Part shown: piece by piece, positions 16,830 to 24,550 of the stretch | How the letters are laid out: every line of letters begins with the position of its first letter | Numbering within the stretch: the stretch's first letter is position 1 | Assembly: GCA_017535925.1 (NCBI GenBank) | Contig: JAFXTD010000041.1 | Coordinates: forward strand, 1 to 64,000 | Origin: Selenomonadaceae bacterium | GTDB taxonomy: Bacteria > Bacillota > Negativicutes > Selenomonadales > Selenomonadaceae | Length of the DNA: 64,000 bases | Reading direction: 5' to 3' | Notes under the pieces: model-generated | What the model saw: only the letters and a program-made list of their open reading frames with translations | What the model was told of the DNA's origin: nothing | The model's database searches: none | Program-made: the position numbers and the translations under genes

Positions 16830-18284
16830 TTGCGAGACGAATATTTGACTCAAGACCGAGCTCCGATTTTGGAAGCATTGAACAAAATGAAAGCGGCGAG
16901 GCTTGTACCTTTCGACGTGCCCGGACACAAACGCGGTCGAGGTAATCGTGAGCTTGCAGAATTTTTGGGACAGGCGTGCCTTGATGTCGATGTCAATTCA
17001 ATGAAGCCGCTTGATAATCTTTGCCACCCCGTCAGCGTGATTCGTGACGCGGAAATTTTGGCGGCGGAAGCTTTCGGCGCGGCGCACAGCTTCTTCATGA
17101 TTGGCGGGACGACTTCGGCGGTGCAAGCCATGATTCTTTCGACGTGCAAGCCCGGCGATAAAATTATTTTGCCGCGAAATGTTCACCGCTCGGCGATTAA
17201 CGCGCTGATTCTTTGCGGAGCCGTTCCCGTCTACGTCAATCCTCAAGTCGACGCTCGGCTCGGAATTTCGTTGGGCATGAAGGTCGAGGAAGTCATTGCC
17301 GCGATAAAAAATAATCCCGAAGCCAAAGCCGTCCTCGTGAACAACCCGACCTACTACGGCATTTGCTCCGATATAAAGACGATAACCGAAACAGCTCACG
17401 CGCACGGCATGAAACTTTTGGCGGACGAGGCTCACGGTACGCATTTTTATTTTAATGACAAGTTACCTCCGTCGGCAATGTCGGTCGGCGCGGATATGGC
17501 GGCGGTCTCCATGCACAAATCGGGCGGTTCCCTCACGCAAAGTTCGTTGCTTTTGACGGGCGAAAATATCAACGCGGGCTACGTTCACCAAATCATAAAC
17601 CTCACGCAATCGACAAGCGGTTCTTATCTTTTGATGGCAAGCCTCGACATTTCGCGGAGGAATTTGGCACTGCGCGGCGAAGAAATTTTCGACAAAGTGA
17701 TTGAGCTGGTTGAATACGCTCGTGACGAAATAAATTTTCTCGGCGGCTGGTATGCTTACGGTAAGGAACTTGCTGACGGCGATTCTGTTTTTGATTTTGA
17801 CGTTACGAAACTTTCTGTCTTCACGCGAGCGGTCGGCTTGGCGGGCGTCGAGGTCTATGATATTTTGCGCGACGAATACGATATTCAACTTGAGTTCGGC
17901 GATATTGCAAACGTGTTGGCTTATGTGTCCGTCGGCGACCGCGTCAAGGATATTGAGCGGCTTGTGAGTGCTTTGGCTGACATCAAGAGGATTTATCGCA
18001 AAGACCCCTCGCGCCTCATGAAGGTCGAATACATTGACCCGATTGTCGACGCCGCCCCGAAGGAGGCTTTCTACGCAGAAAAAAAAGCCTTGCCGATTAA
18101 AGAAACCGTCGGCAAGACTGCTGCTGAATTTTTAATGTGCTACCCGCCCGGCATTCCGATACTTGCGCCCGGCGAAAGGATTACTCAAGAAATTTTGGAT
18201 TACATTAGCTATGCCAAGAGGAAAGGCTGTCAAATTACCGGCCCCGAAGATATGACGATTCAAAGGTTGCAAGTCATGGCGTAA
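16830..18284 (+). CDS. speA: Orn/Lys/Arg decarboxylase family protein (SpeA-like)
   Basis: A 484-residue PLP enzyme of the fold-type I basic amino-acid decarboxylase family. It shows the N-terminal PFDVPGHKRG motif, the FMIGGTTSAVQAM loop, PRNVHRSAINALIL, the LLADEAHGTHFYF PLP-contact strand and the Schiff-base Lys in VSMHKSGGSLTQSS. The short form without a wing domain matches the Bacillus SpeA/YaaO group, most likely arginine decarboxylase feeding polyamine synthesis, but lysine or ornithine cannot be excluded. The TTG at 16830 has ACGGAGGA upstream; a longer frame from 16791 would overlap the terminator. Its stop codon abuts the argJ stop codon on the other strand. Confidence 0.82.
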   Translation: MRDEYLTQDRAPILEALNKMKAARLVPFDVPGHKRGRGNRELAEFLGQACLDVDVNSMKPLDNLCHPVSVIRDAEILAAEAFGAAHSFFMIGGTTSAVQAMILSTCKPGDKIILPRNVHRSAINALILCGAVPVYVNPQVDARLGISLGMKVEEVIAAIKNNPEAKAVLVNNPTYYGICSDIKTITETAHAHGMKLLADEAHGTHFYFNDKLPPSAMSVGADMAAVSMHKSGGSLTQSSLLLTGENINAGYVHQIINLTQSTSGSYLLMASLDISRRNLALRGEEIFDKVIELVEYARDEINFLGGWYAYGKELADGDSVFDFDVTKLSVFTRAVGLAGVEVYDILRDEYDIQLEFGDIANVLAYVSVGDRVKDIERLVSALADIKRIYRKDPSRLMKVEYIDPIVDAAPKEAFYAEKKALPIKETVGKTAAEFLMCYPPGIPILAPGERITQEILDYISYAKRKGCQITGPEDMTIQRLQVMA

Positions 18285-19496
18285 TCAAGTCGTGTAGTCT
18301 GCATTGATTTTGACGTATTGGAAGCTTAGGTCGCAAGTGTAAATCGTGGCGGAAGAATCTCCGAGCCCGAGAGAAATATCAACGATTATATCGTGCGCCG
18401 TCAAAATTTTTTTCATGGCGTCCGCGTCAAATTTCGTGACGAGACCTTTATCGTAAACGGTGAGCCCGCCGAACTTGATAGAAATTTTTTCGGGGACAAC
18501 TTTAACGCCCGAATAACCGACCGCGCAAATTGTTCTGCCGGGGTTTGCGTCTTGACCGAAGAAGGCAGTTTTCACGAGCGGAGAGTTTGCAACGCTCATT
18601 CCAACCTTTTTTGCGTCCGCGAAACTTTCCGCGCCCGTGACATTGATTATGATAAATTTGGTTGCGCCTTCGCCGTCGGAGGCAATGCGCTTTGTCATCT
18701 CGACGCAAATATTTGTCAGCGTCTCAAAAAATTTTTGATAGTCGTCACCTTTGTCGACGATTTTTTTATTGCCCGCCGCGCCGTTCGCCAAGACAACAAC
18801 AGAATCATTTGTGCTCATGTCTCCGTCGACAGAGAGGCAGTTGAAAGAAACTTCTGTGGCGTCGCGCAGAGCCTCTTGCAAAAGTTTTTGGTCAATGTCG
18901 GCGTCGGTCGTGATAAAGCAAAACATCGTAGCCATATTCGGACAAATCATGCCGGAACCTTTGGCGATTGCTCCGAAACGAACTTCAACGCCGCCGATTT
19001 CGACTTCGGTCGCGCAAGCTTTCGAGTAAGTGTCCGTCGTGATAATCGCATTGCCCGCATTGACCGAGCCGTCTTTTGAAAGATTTTTGACAGCGTCTTT
19101 AATGCCCGCCTCCATTTTGTCCATAGGAAGATTCGAGCCGATAAGACCCGTCGAGGCAACGATAACATCATCTTGCCTGCAGTGAAGTTCGTCAGCCGCA
19201 ATTTGAGCCATCTTCTCTGCATCGCGAACTCCCTGTTCACCCGTGCAAGCGTTTGCGCAACCCGCATTGGCAACAATGGCATGAGCGGTGCCGGTGCCGA
19301 CGACGATTTTACTCAAGTGGACGGGAGCCGCCGCAACCAAATTTTTTGTGAAGACGCCCGCAACTGCCGCCTCTTTTTCCGTGTAGATAACAGCCACGTC
19401 GAGATTTCCGTTTTTCTTAATGCCTGCGCGGACGCCCGCCGCCGTGAAACCTTTTGGATAAGCAACGCCCGCCGTTTTGTGTTTCTCGCTGAACAT
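18285..19496 (-). CDS. argJ: Bifunctional glutamate N-acetyltransferase/amino-acid acetyltransferase
   Basis: A 403-residue ArgJ that transfers the acetyl group from N-acetylornithine to glutamate (arginine synthesis), possibly also using acetyl-CoA. The self-cleavage site, which frees the catalytic Thr, is in KGSGMICPNMATMFCFI (cleavage before the Thr of ATM). The usual HP before NMATM is CP here. The C-terminal end (SLGLGDSSATIYTCDLSFQYVKINADYTT) is canonical. AGGAG precedes the ATG. It follows argC with a 76-bp spacer filled with heptad repeats. No other arg genes are in the window. Confidence 0.93.
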   Translation of the reverse strand: MFSEKHKTAGVAYPKGFTAAGVRAGIKKNGNLDVAVIYTEKEAAVAGVFTKNLVAAAPVHLSKIVVGTGTAHAIVANAGCANACTGEQGVRDAEKMAQIAADELHCRQDDVIVASTGLIGSNLPMDKMEAGIKDAVKNLSKDGSVNAGNAIITTDTYSKACATEVEIGGVEVRFGAIAKGSGMICPNMATMFCFITTDADIDQKLLQEALRDATEVSFNCLSVDGDMSTNDSVVVLANGAAGNKKIVDKGDDYQKFFETLTNICVEMTKRIASDGEGATKFIIINVTGAESFADAKKVGMSVANSPLVKTAFFGQDANPGRTICAVGYSGVKVVPEKISIKFGGLTVYDKGLVTKFDADAMKKILTAHDIIVDISLGLGDSSATIYTCDLSFQYVKINADYTT

Positions 19497-19516
19497 TCTG
19501 CAAAACTCCTTTCAAT

Positions 19517-19572
19517 ATAGGAACTAGGAACTGGGAACAAGGAACTAGTAGGGATTAGTAAACTAGTTCCTA
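19517..19572. repeat. Heptad repeat array (AGGAACT type) between argC and argJ
   Basis: Units AGGAACT, AGGAACT, GGGAACA and AGGAACT (19519-19546), then a related inverted TAGTTCCTA end. It fills almost the whole argC-argJ spacer. Confidence 0.8.
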
Positions 19573-20610
19573 TCAAGGATACATGGGGACAACGTCGAGG
19601 GCAATGTTTTCATAGAAGCCCGCCGCAATGTTGAAGTTTTGGACGGCTTGCCCCGCCGCCCCCTTAACGAGATTGTCAATCGCGGAAAGGATTATAACAC
19701 GTCGCGTGCGTTCGTCAATGTGCCAGCCCAAATCGCAGTAATTGGAGCCGCGAACGAATTTTGTTTCGGGATAAGAATTTCTTCCGAGCAGTCGAATAAA
19801 TTTTTCCGAGCCGTACATTTTTTGGAAGGCGGCGTCAATCATATCGTCTGAAACATTTTCTTTAATCGTCGCGTAGCACGTCGCCAAAATTCCTCTGGAC
19901 ATGGGCACCAAGTGAGGCGTGAAATTTATGATTGTCTCCTCGCCGCCCAAATCTTTGAGAGCCTGTTCGATTTCGGGCGTGTGGCGGTGGTGAGCGACGT
20001 TGTAAGCTTTGAAGTTGTCGTAGAGTTCGGGGAAGTGGTTGCCGAGTTTCAAGCCTCTGCCCGCGCCGGATACACCGCTTGCCGCGTCGACGATAATTGA
20101 ATTCGCGTCGATTAAATGATGTTTGACGAGCGGAGCCAGCGCGAGGATTGAAGCCGTCGTGAAGCAGCCCGCGTTGCCGATAATTTTTGCCGTGCGAATT
20201 TCTTCACGATAAATTTCCGCCAGCCCGTAAACTCTGTCAGCGTCTTTGTGCTTGTGAGGAACATTGTACCAAGCCTCGTAAATCGACGTGTCGTTGAAAC
20301 GATAATCCGCGCCCAAGTCGATAATCCTCACGGGCAATTTGTCAAGCTTGAGTCCGACGTCCATTGCGTGACCGTGAGGCAGGGCGATAAAAATAAATTC
20401 GCTGTCCTTGCCGATATTTTCAATGTCCGCCAAAGACTCCAATGTCAAATCGCAGATGCCGCGCAGGTGAGGATACAGCTCCGAAATTTTTTTGCCCGTG
20501 TGACTTTCCGAAGTTATGTGCGCGAGTTGTGCTTGCGGGTGCCGATTGAGTATCGAAAGCAATTCCGCTCCCGCGTAGCCCGTTGCGCCGATTACACTTA
20601 CTTTTACCAA
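19573..20610 (-). CDS. argC: N-acetyl-gamma-glutamyl-phosphate reductase
   Basis: A 345-residue arginine-pathway enzyme. It has the N-terminal NADP-binding motif VIGATGYAGAELL and the catalytic Cys in IIGNAGCFTTAS. The conserved HRHTPEIEQ segment is present. Start is TTG with GAGGAGG upstream. Downstream of it lies argJ, so the pair forms an argCJ unit. Confidence 0.95.
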   Translation of the reverse strand: MVKVSVIGATGYAGAELLSILNRHPQAQLAHITSESHTGKKISELYPHLRGICDLTLESLADIENIGKDSEFIFIALPHGHAMDVGLKLDKLPVRIIDLGADYRFNDTSIYEAWYNVPHKHKDADRVYGLAEIYREEIRTAKIIGNAGCFTTASILALAPLVKHHLIDANSIIVDAASGVSGAGRGLKLGNHFPELYDNFKAYNVAHHRHTPEIEQALKDLGGEETIINFTPHLVPMSRGILATCYATIKENVSDDMIDAAFQKMYGSEKFIRLLGRNSYPETKFVRGSNYCDLGWHIDERTRRVIILSAIDNLVKGAAGQAVQNFNIAAGFYENIALDVVPMYP

Positions 20611-20631
20611 AATTTTTTTCCTCCTCGTGAA

Positions 20632-20885
20632 TCAATAATGCCCTTTGCAAGATTTGATTATTAACGTGTCGTTTTCAATGTCATAAACCAATCGGTTCGC
20701 GTCGTCAATGCGGCGACTGTAGCCTGCTCCGTATTTCAAACGTTCAGGCTTGCCCTCACCGTTCATTGCGCCGTTACGTTCGATACTCTGCAATAGCCGA
20801 TTGATTTTATTCAAAGTCTTGCGGTCTTGCATTTGCCAATAAAAAGATATTCGGCAAATCCGCGGTCGTCAAACAGTTTGTTCAT
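20632..20885 (-). pseudogene. yoeB: YoeB/Txe-family toxin, frameshifted in a T run
   Basis: The C-terminal 66 residues (20832-20632) are a clear YoeB/Txe mRNA interferase: KTLNKINRLLQSIERNG, the GKPERLKYGAGYSRRIDDANRLVY core and the terminal SCKGHY with the family's catalytic His-Tyr. The N-terminal part is in another frame from ATG 20885 (MNKLFDDRGFAEYLF). Adding one T to the T5 run (minus strand, 20841-20845) would join it to YWQMQDRKTL, giving a normal 84-85 residue toxin. As read, the full toxin is not made. The start overlaps the end of the upstream small gene, the usual antitoxin-toxin layout. Confidence 0.75.
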
Positions 20886-21144
20886 TGACGAAACGCTCCC
20901 ATTCTTCCGCCGTGAACTCTACGACATTTCTTCGTGCTTTAATGTTTTCGGTGCGCCGCGCCATTTCCGCATAAAAGCGTGCGCCGGTCATTGCTTTTGC
21001 AATGTCGAATTCGCCGGTAGCAATCATGTCTTTGAGTTCCGCGACAAAAAATTTCCACTCCAAACCCGTGAAAGTTATTTTTTCGTTATCGTCGATTTCG
21101 GTCGTTAAGAGGTTTTCAGAATCAATCGTTTGACTTTGCAACAT
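20869..21144 (-). CDS. Small acidic protein, probable antitoxin partner of the YoeB remnant
   Basis: A 91-residue acidic protein. The C-terminal half (RRTENIKARRNVVEFTAEEWERFV) is charged and helical. It lacks a recognisable YefM/Phd N-terminal DNA-binding motif, so the antitoxin call rests on gene order: its last codons overlap the toxin ATG by 17 bases. AGGAGG lies before its ATG. It could instead be a general small protein of this cassette. Confidence 0.5.
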   Translation of the reverse strand: MLQSQTIDSENLLTTEIDDNEKITFTGLEWKFFVAELKDMIATGEFDIAKAMTGARFYAEMARRTENIKARRNVVEFTAEEWERFVNEQTV

Positions 21145-21163
21145 GCTGACCCCTCCTCAAAAT

Positions 21164-21421
21164 TTACATGTTAAAGAATCTGAACCATGCAGCAAGAATT
21201 CTGTCTTGATTGAGCAAAAGATACGTTTCGATTTTGCGCAAGTCCTTTGCGGGAATTTGTCCGTCATTGTGCGCCAATTCCACACCGTCACGCCGTATCC
21301 AAAATTTTGTCGCGCCTGCCGTTTGTCTGCCCTTTGAAACATGGACGTGAGGCGGCTCGCCTTGCTCGTTCGCCCAAAAGTAAATCGCGTAGCCCAAAAA
21401 ATCTTGCAAGACCTTAGGCAT
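21164..21421 (-). CDS. DUF4160 domain protein
   Basis: An 85-residue protein with the DUF4160 hallmarks: N-terminal MPKVLQDFLGYAIYFWANE, the GEPPHVHVSKG motif, a KFWIRRDGVELAHN strand pair and a C-terminal helix (LRKIETYLLLNQDRILAAWFRFF). The function of the family is unknown; it is often found beside DUF2442 genes and toxin-antitoxin loci. ATG 21421 is chosen because the family begins MP and GGCGGTGG lies upstream; TTG at 21445 is an alternative. It overlaps the preceding gene by eight bases. Confidence 0.8.
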   Translation of the reverse strand: MPKVLQDFLGYAIYFWANEQGEPPHVHVSKGRQTAGATKFWIRRDGVELAHNDGQIPAKDLRKIETYLLLNQDRILAAWFRFFNM

Positions 21422-21683
21422 TTTCGCCACCGCCTTTTTGAGCAAACTCCCAAATCAGAAGAGAATTGTCACGCATATAATCGCGCAGTTTAAAGAGTTC
21501 GTCTTCCGAAAAACCGAACGCCTTTTGAAAGTTGAAGTGAGGGATTCTGCCGTCCGCGAAGTCGAAACCGTTTTGATTGTTCGGTCGTTCGAAGTGAACG
21601 CGCACGCAGGGCATTGAATATTCATCTGTCTCAAGTGCGCTGTGCGTCATAACAATATCATCAACCGTCGAATAGTAATACAT
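21414..21683 (-). CDS. Small hypothetical protein, partner of DUF4160
   Basis: An 89-residue protein not recognised with certainty. It contains VRVHFERPNNQNGFDFADGRIP and a helical C-terminus (FSEDELFKLRDYMRDNSLLIWEFA). ATG 21683 follows GAGGAG with seven-base spacing. It overlaps the DUF4160 gene by eight bases, so the two are translated together. The positions suggest a DUF2442-like partner role, but the sequence does not show that domain. Confidence 0.6.
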   Translation of the reverse strand: MYYYSTVDDIVMTHSALETDEYSMPCVRVHFERPNNQNGFDFADGRIPHFNFQKAFGFSEDELFKLRDYMRDNSLLIWEFAQKGGGENA

Positions 21684-21744
21684 TTCTTGCCTCCTCAAAA
21701 GTTTTGTCCGTCAGAAGTTAGAGCGTGAAGGTAAATCGAAACAC

Positions 21745-21915
21745 AAAGGGTAGCTTGAACCCGGCGCACATGGACGTGCGCCGCCGGCGATATGAACAGG
21801 ATGTTCATCCGCCGGTTAAAGCACCTTTCTTTTTGCTACTTTTTCTTTGGTGCCGGCAAAGAAAAAGTAGATTTAATACATAAAAATTCTTTAAACGTTA
21901 AATCGAAGTGACGAA
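21745..21915. repeat. MITE-like dispersed repeat, copy 2 (degenerate ends)
   Basis: This non-coding stretch carries stacked hairpins: CCGGCGCACATGGACGTGCGCCG, GATGAACATCC-like pairs, and a 14-bp perfect stem CTACTTTTTCTTTG/CAAAGAAAAAGTAG. It then carries a tail (AGTAGATTTAA...AAACGTTAAATCG) shared with the elements at 3367 and 50657. The terminal inverted repeats seen in copy 1 are not clear here. Confidence 0.6.
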
Positions 21916-21974
21916 CTCCAAATACGACAGCCGGTTCTGCGTGCCCACTCTTTGGCAAAGACGGGGCTTCCTCC

Positions 21975-22586
21975 TCAAAAGTGATAAAGGTGCGTTGTGC
22001 TGTTGACGAGTTCGACAGTGAAATCTCCGTCGTCGACGCGCAGAACGTTCAATGCCGTGTTGGATTGACTTATCGCCCAAATTTTGTGAATCGGCATATC
22101 CAACGCCGCGCCGAGTATCAGACGAATTGCCGCGCCGTGTGAAACGACTATGACGCTTTGATCTTCGTGCTTGGCGATAATGTCCCTTATGCCAATCATA
22201 ACGCGGGCTTGACATTCCAAGAAAGTTTCACCTTGAGGAGGATGGCATCTTTCCGGGTCGGTGAAAAATTTTCCGAACTCGTTGGGGTACCTCGCCAACA
22301 ATTCGCTGATATATCTTCCTTCCCAGTCGCCGTAATTCATTTCGCGCAGTTCGGGCATAATTTTCACGGTCAGATTAAATTTTTCCGCGAGGATTATCGC
22401 CGTATCCATTGCGCGCACCAAATCGCTCGAATAAATCGCGTCGACGTGATGAAACGGCAGATGTTTTACCAAATTTGCTGCTTGATTAAAACCTTCGGGC
22501 GAAAGGTGGATGTCGGCATTGCCCTGCAGTTTGTTTTGCTTGTTCCATTCGGTCTCACCATGCCGAATCAAAAAAATTCTCGTCAC
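21975..22586 (-). CDS. Histidine phosphatase family protein (CobC/phosphoglycerate-mutase-like)
   Basis: A 203-residue enzyme with the phosphohistidine motif FLIRHGETEWN at the N-terminus, the second Arg in SSDLVRAMDTA, the catalytic Glu in ELREMNYGDWEGRY and the second His in VVSHGAAIR. This is the CobC/PhoE/GpmB type. Alpha-ribazole phosphatase (cobalamin synthesis) is possible given the cbi genes 10 kb away, but the sequence alone does not separate the alternatives. Start GTG or nearby with AGGGGCG upstream. Confidence 0.8.
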   Translation of the reverse strand: MTRIFLIRHGETEWNKQNKLQGNADIHLSPEGFNQAANLVKHLPFHHVDAIYSSDLVRAMDTAIILAEKFNLTVKIMPELREMNYGDWEGRYISELLARYPNEFGKFFTDPERCHPPQGETFLECQARVMIGIRDIIAKHEDQSVIVVSHGAAIRLILGAALDMPIHKIWAISQSNTALNVLRVDDGDFTVELVNSTTHLYHF

Positions 22587-22712
22587 AGGAATCGCCCCTT
22601 ATAAATTTTTTTCGTTAAGATAGCAAAAATTTTTTTGAAAATCAATATGGAAATGCGCGGCGCATGTGTTATCATAGGCGCGTCAATTTTTATTTGCACA
22701 GGAGAAATTTTT

Positions 22713-24530
22713 ATGGAAACAATTTTACTTACACCCGACGAAGAAAATGTTTTGGAAAGCGTTTACGGGCGGCAGACTTCAAGCGGCTACAACCCCAACA
22801 ATCTCGAAGCCGTCACCGAATTGAACGCGCAGGAGAAAAAATTTTTCGCGGGAAGAAATTTTGTCTCGCCGCATTTCTTTGTTCAGACGCTCTACAAAGT
22901 TCGAGGCTCAATCGGCACAATGAAATTCAACATTGCCGTCAATCGCCTGCTCAATGACAACGAAAATCTTCGCGCAAATTTCTGCAACGTCGGAACGCGG
23001 ACTGTCAAAGTCATTCGCCCGAAAGGTTCCGTCAAGCCCGAAATTATTTTCCGCAATCTTATTCAAAATGACAGGGACGAGCTCAACGACGAGTTCAGAA
23101 AAATTTTGGAGGCGGACATGCGCCGCGATTGCGACCTGCGACACGATTTGCTGATTCGTTTTGCGGTGTACAGGACGGATGAGGAAGAATTCGCCGTGCT
23201 CGTGACGCTTGCCCAAGTTATTTCCGACAGCTTCGACGCAAAAAAATTTTTCGCTGCAGTTTTCGAACTTCCCGCCGAACCGGAGCCGGAAAAAATTCCC
23301 GAAGACCTGTTGCCGAAAAATCAAGAGGTCATTCGCGAATATTGGGAAAAAATTCTTGATAAAGCACCGCCGGTCGACGCTCTGCCTTACGAACAGGAAG
23401 TCTTGGGCGCGTATCGTCAAAAAATCTTTCGCACGAAAATTCCCGCCGATATTTTATCCGACCTGCGCGGGCGTGCTCAATCGAATCGGCTCATGCTCAC
23501 GGCGATTTTGCAGAGCGCGTGGGGTTTCATGTTGCAACTCCAAAACAAGCGGCGCGATTGCCTCTTCTGCCAAATTTTATCGGCGGAAAATTTTTCACTC
23601 AATGCAATTCCCGTCCGCCTCATCAGCGAACCAAAATCAACCGTCGAGCAAATCGTCCGCAAGCAATTCCGTCAACTTGTCGTCTCTCAACCTTACAGCT
23701 GCGTCGATTGGACAACTTTGGAAACTTTGGCGGGGCGCAGAAAAAAATTATTCGACCACTTCCTAAGTTTCAAGGAATTTCAATCCGGCGAACTCAATTA
23801 CACCGAAACGCCCGCCTCGCCGAAAGGAAAACTTATTTCCCGTAACTCTTGGGACGCGCAAGGCATGAAGCTCGGCGTTTACTTCCGCTATTCCGAAAAA
23901 GAACTGTCGATGACTTTCATTTACGACGAAAATAAATTTCAAAGGCTCGGCGTCGAAAGGCTCTGCGAACTTTATCTGCTTGTCCTCAAACAAATGCTCG
24001 TCGATTGGAACGCGAAGTCTCCCGAATTTTTTACACGCCTCGCCAAACGTTTCGACACGCAAATAAAAATCGAAATGATTTCCCGCGAAGACGAACGCAA
24101 AAAAATTCGCGACTTCCTTTCGCAGCTGCCGATTCTTCAAGGTCGTTACGAGGGAACAATCGGGCTGTTCGAAAATCAAGCGGAACTTGTCAAATATTAC
24201 GAGGGCGACAGAATTTCGGGCGATATGCTCAAAGAAAAATTTGTCTTCGTTGCCGGCGGCAAGCTCGTGCGCAACGTGGACACCGGCGACGGCTGGTACA
24301 ATCCGATTGATGTTGTCGGGAAAAATTCTTTTGTCAATCCGACAAATCTTTTGGAAAAGCAACGGCTCACGCTTTCCGCAGAAATTTTGACGGAGCAGGC
24401 GGAACTTTTGCTTTTGCCGCGTGAGGTTTTGCTTGAAGTCGCGCAAAAAAATTCGGAAGTCGCCTTGTCGTTGATGAACTACGCAATAAGTCAAATGGAA
24501 CGCTGGCAACTTCTCTGGTTGCAGTCTTGA
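22713..24530 (+). CDS. NRPS condensation-domain-like protein fused to a cNMP-binding-like domain
   Basis: A 605-residue protein. Residues about 1-450 look like a stand-alone condensation domain (chloramphenicol-acetyltransferase fold), with N-lobe sequence around GSIGTMKFNIAVNRLLNDNENLRANF and a C-lobe from QEVIREYWEKILDK onward. The catalytic HHxxxDG is replaced by AQVISDSF (167-174), so the usual condensation chemistry is unlikely. Residues about 467-605 resemble a cyclic-nucleotide-binding (Crp-type) beta barrel without a DNA-binding helix-turn-helix. ATG 22713 is chosen for AGGAG at 22700; the longer frame from 22635 lacks a site. No NRPS genes are nearby. It is 20 bp from the DUF262 pair and on the same strand. 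Function unknown. Confidence 0.55.
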   Translation: METILLTPDEENVLESVYGRQTSSGYNPNNLEAVTELNAQEKKFFAGRNFVSPHFFVQTLYKVRGSIGTMKFNIAVNRLLNDNENLRANFCNVGTRTVKVIRPKGSVKPEIIFRNLIQNDRDELNDEFRKILEADMRRDCDLRHDLLIRFAVYRTDEEEFAVLVTLAQVISDSFDAKKFFAAVFELPAEPEPEKIPEDLLPKNQEVIREYWEKILDKAPPVDALPYEQEVLGAYRQKIFRTKIPADILSDLRGRAQSNRLMLTAILQSAWGFMLQLQNKRRDCLFCQILSAENFSLNAIPVRLISEPKSTVEQIVRKQFRQLVVSQPYSCVDWTTLETLAGRRKKLFDHFLSFKEFQSGELNYTETPASPKGKLISRNSWDAQGMKLGVYFRYSEKELSMTFIYDENKFQRLGVERLCELYLLVLKQMLVDWNAKSPEFFTRLAKRFDTQIKIEMISREDERKKIRDFLSQLPILQGRYEGTIGLFENQAELVKYYEGDRISGDMLKEKFVFVAGGKLVRNVDTGDGWYNPIDVVGKNSFVNPTNLLEKQRLTLSAEILTEQAELLLLPREVLLEVAQKNSEVALSLMNYAISQMERWQLLWLQS

Positions 24531-24550
24531 AAAATTTTTGAGGTGCGCCC

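Noticed and set aside
21157-21453. 98-codon minus-strand frame overlapping the DUF4160 gene
   Set aside because: The alternative frame carries the recognised DUF4160 motifs, so this one is the shadow.
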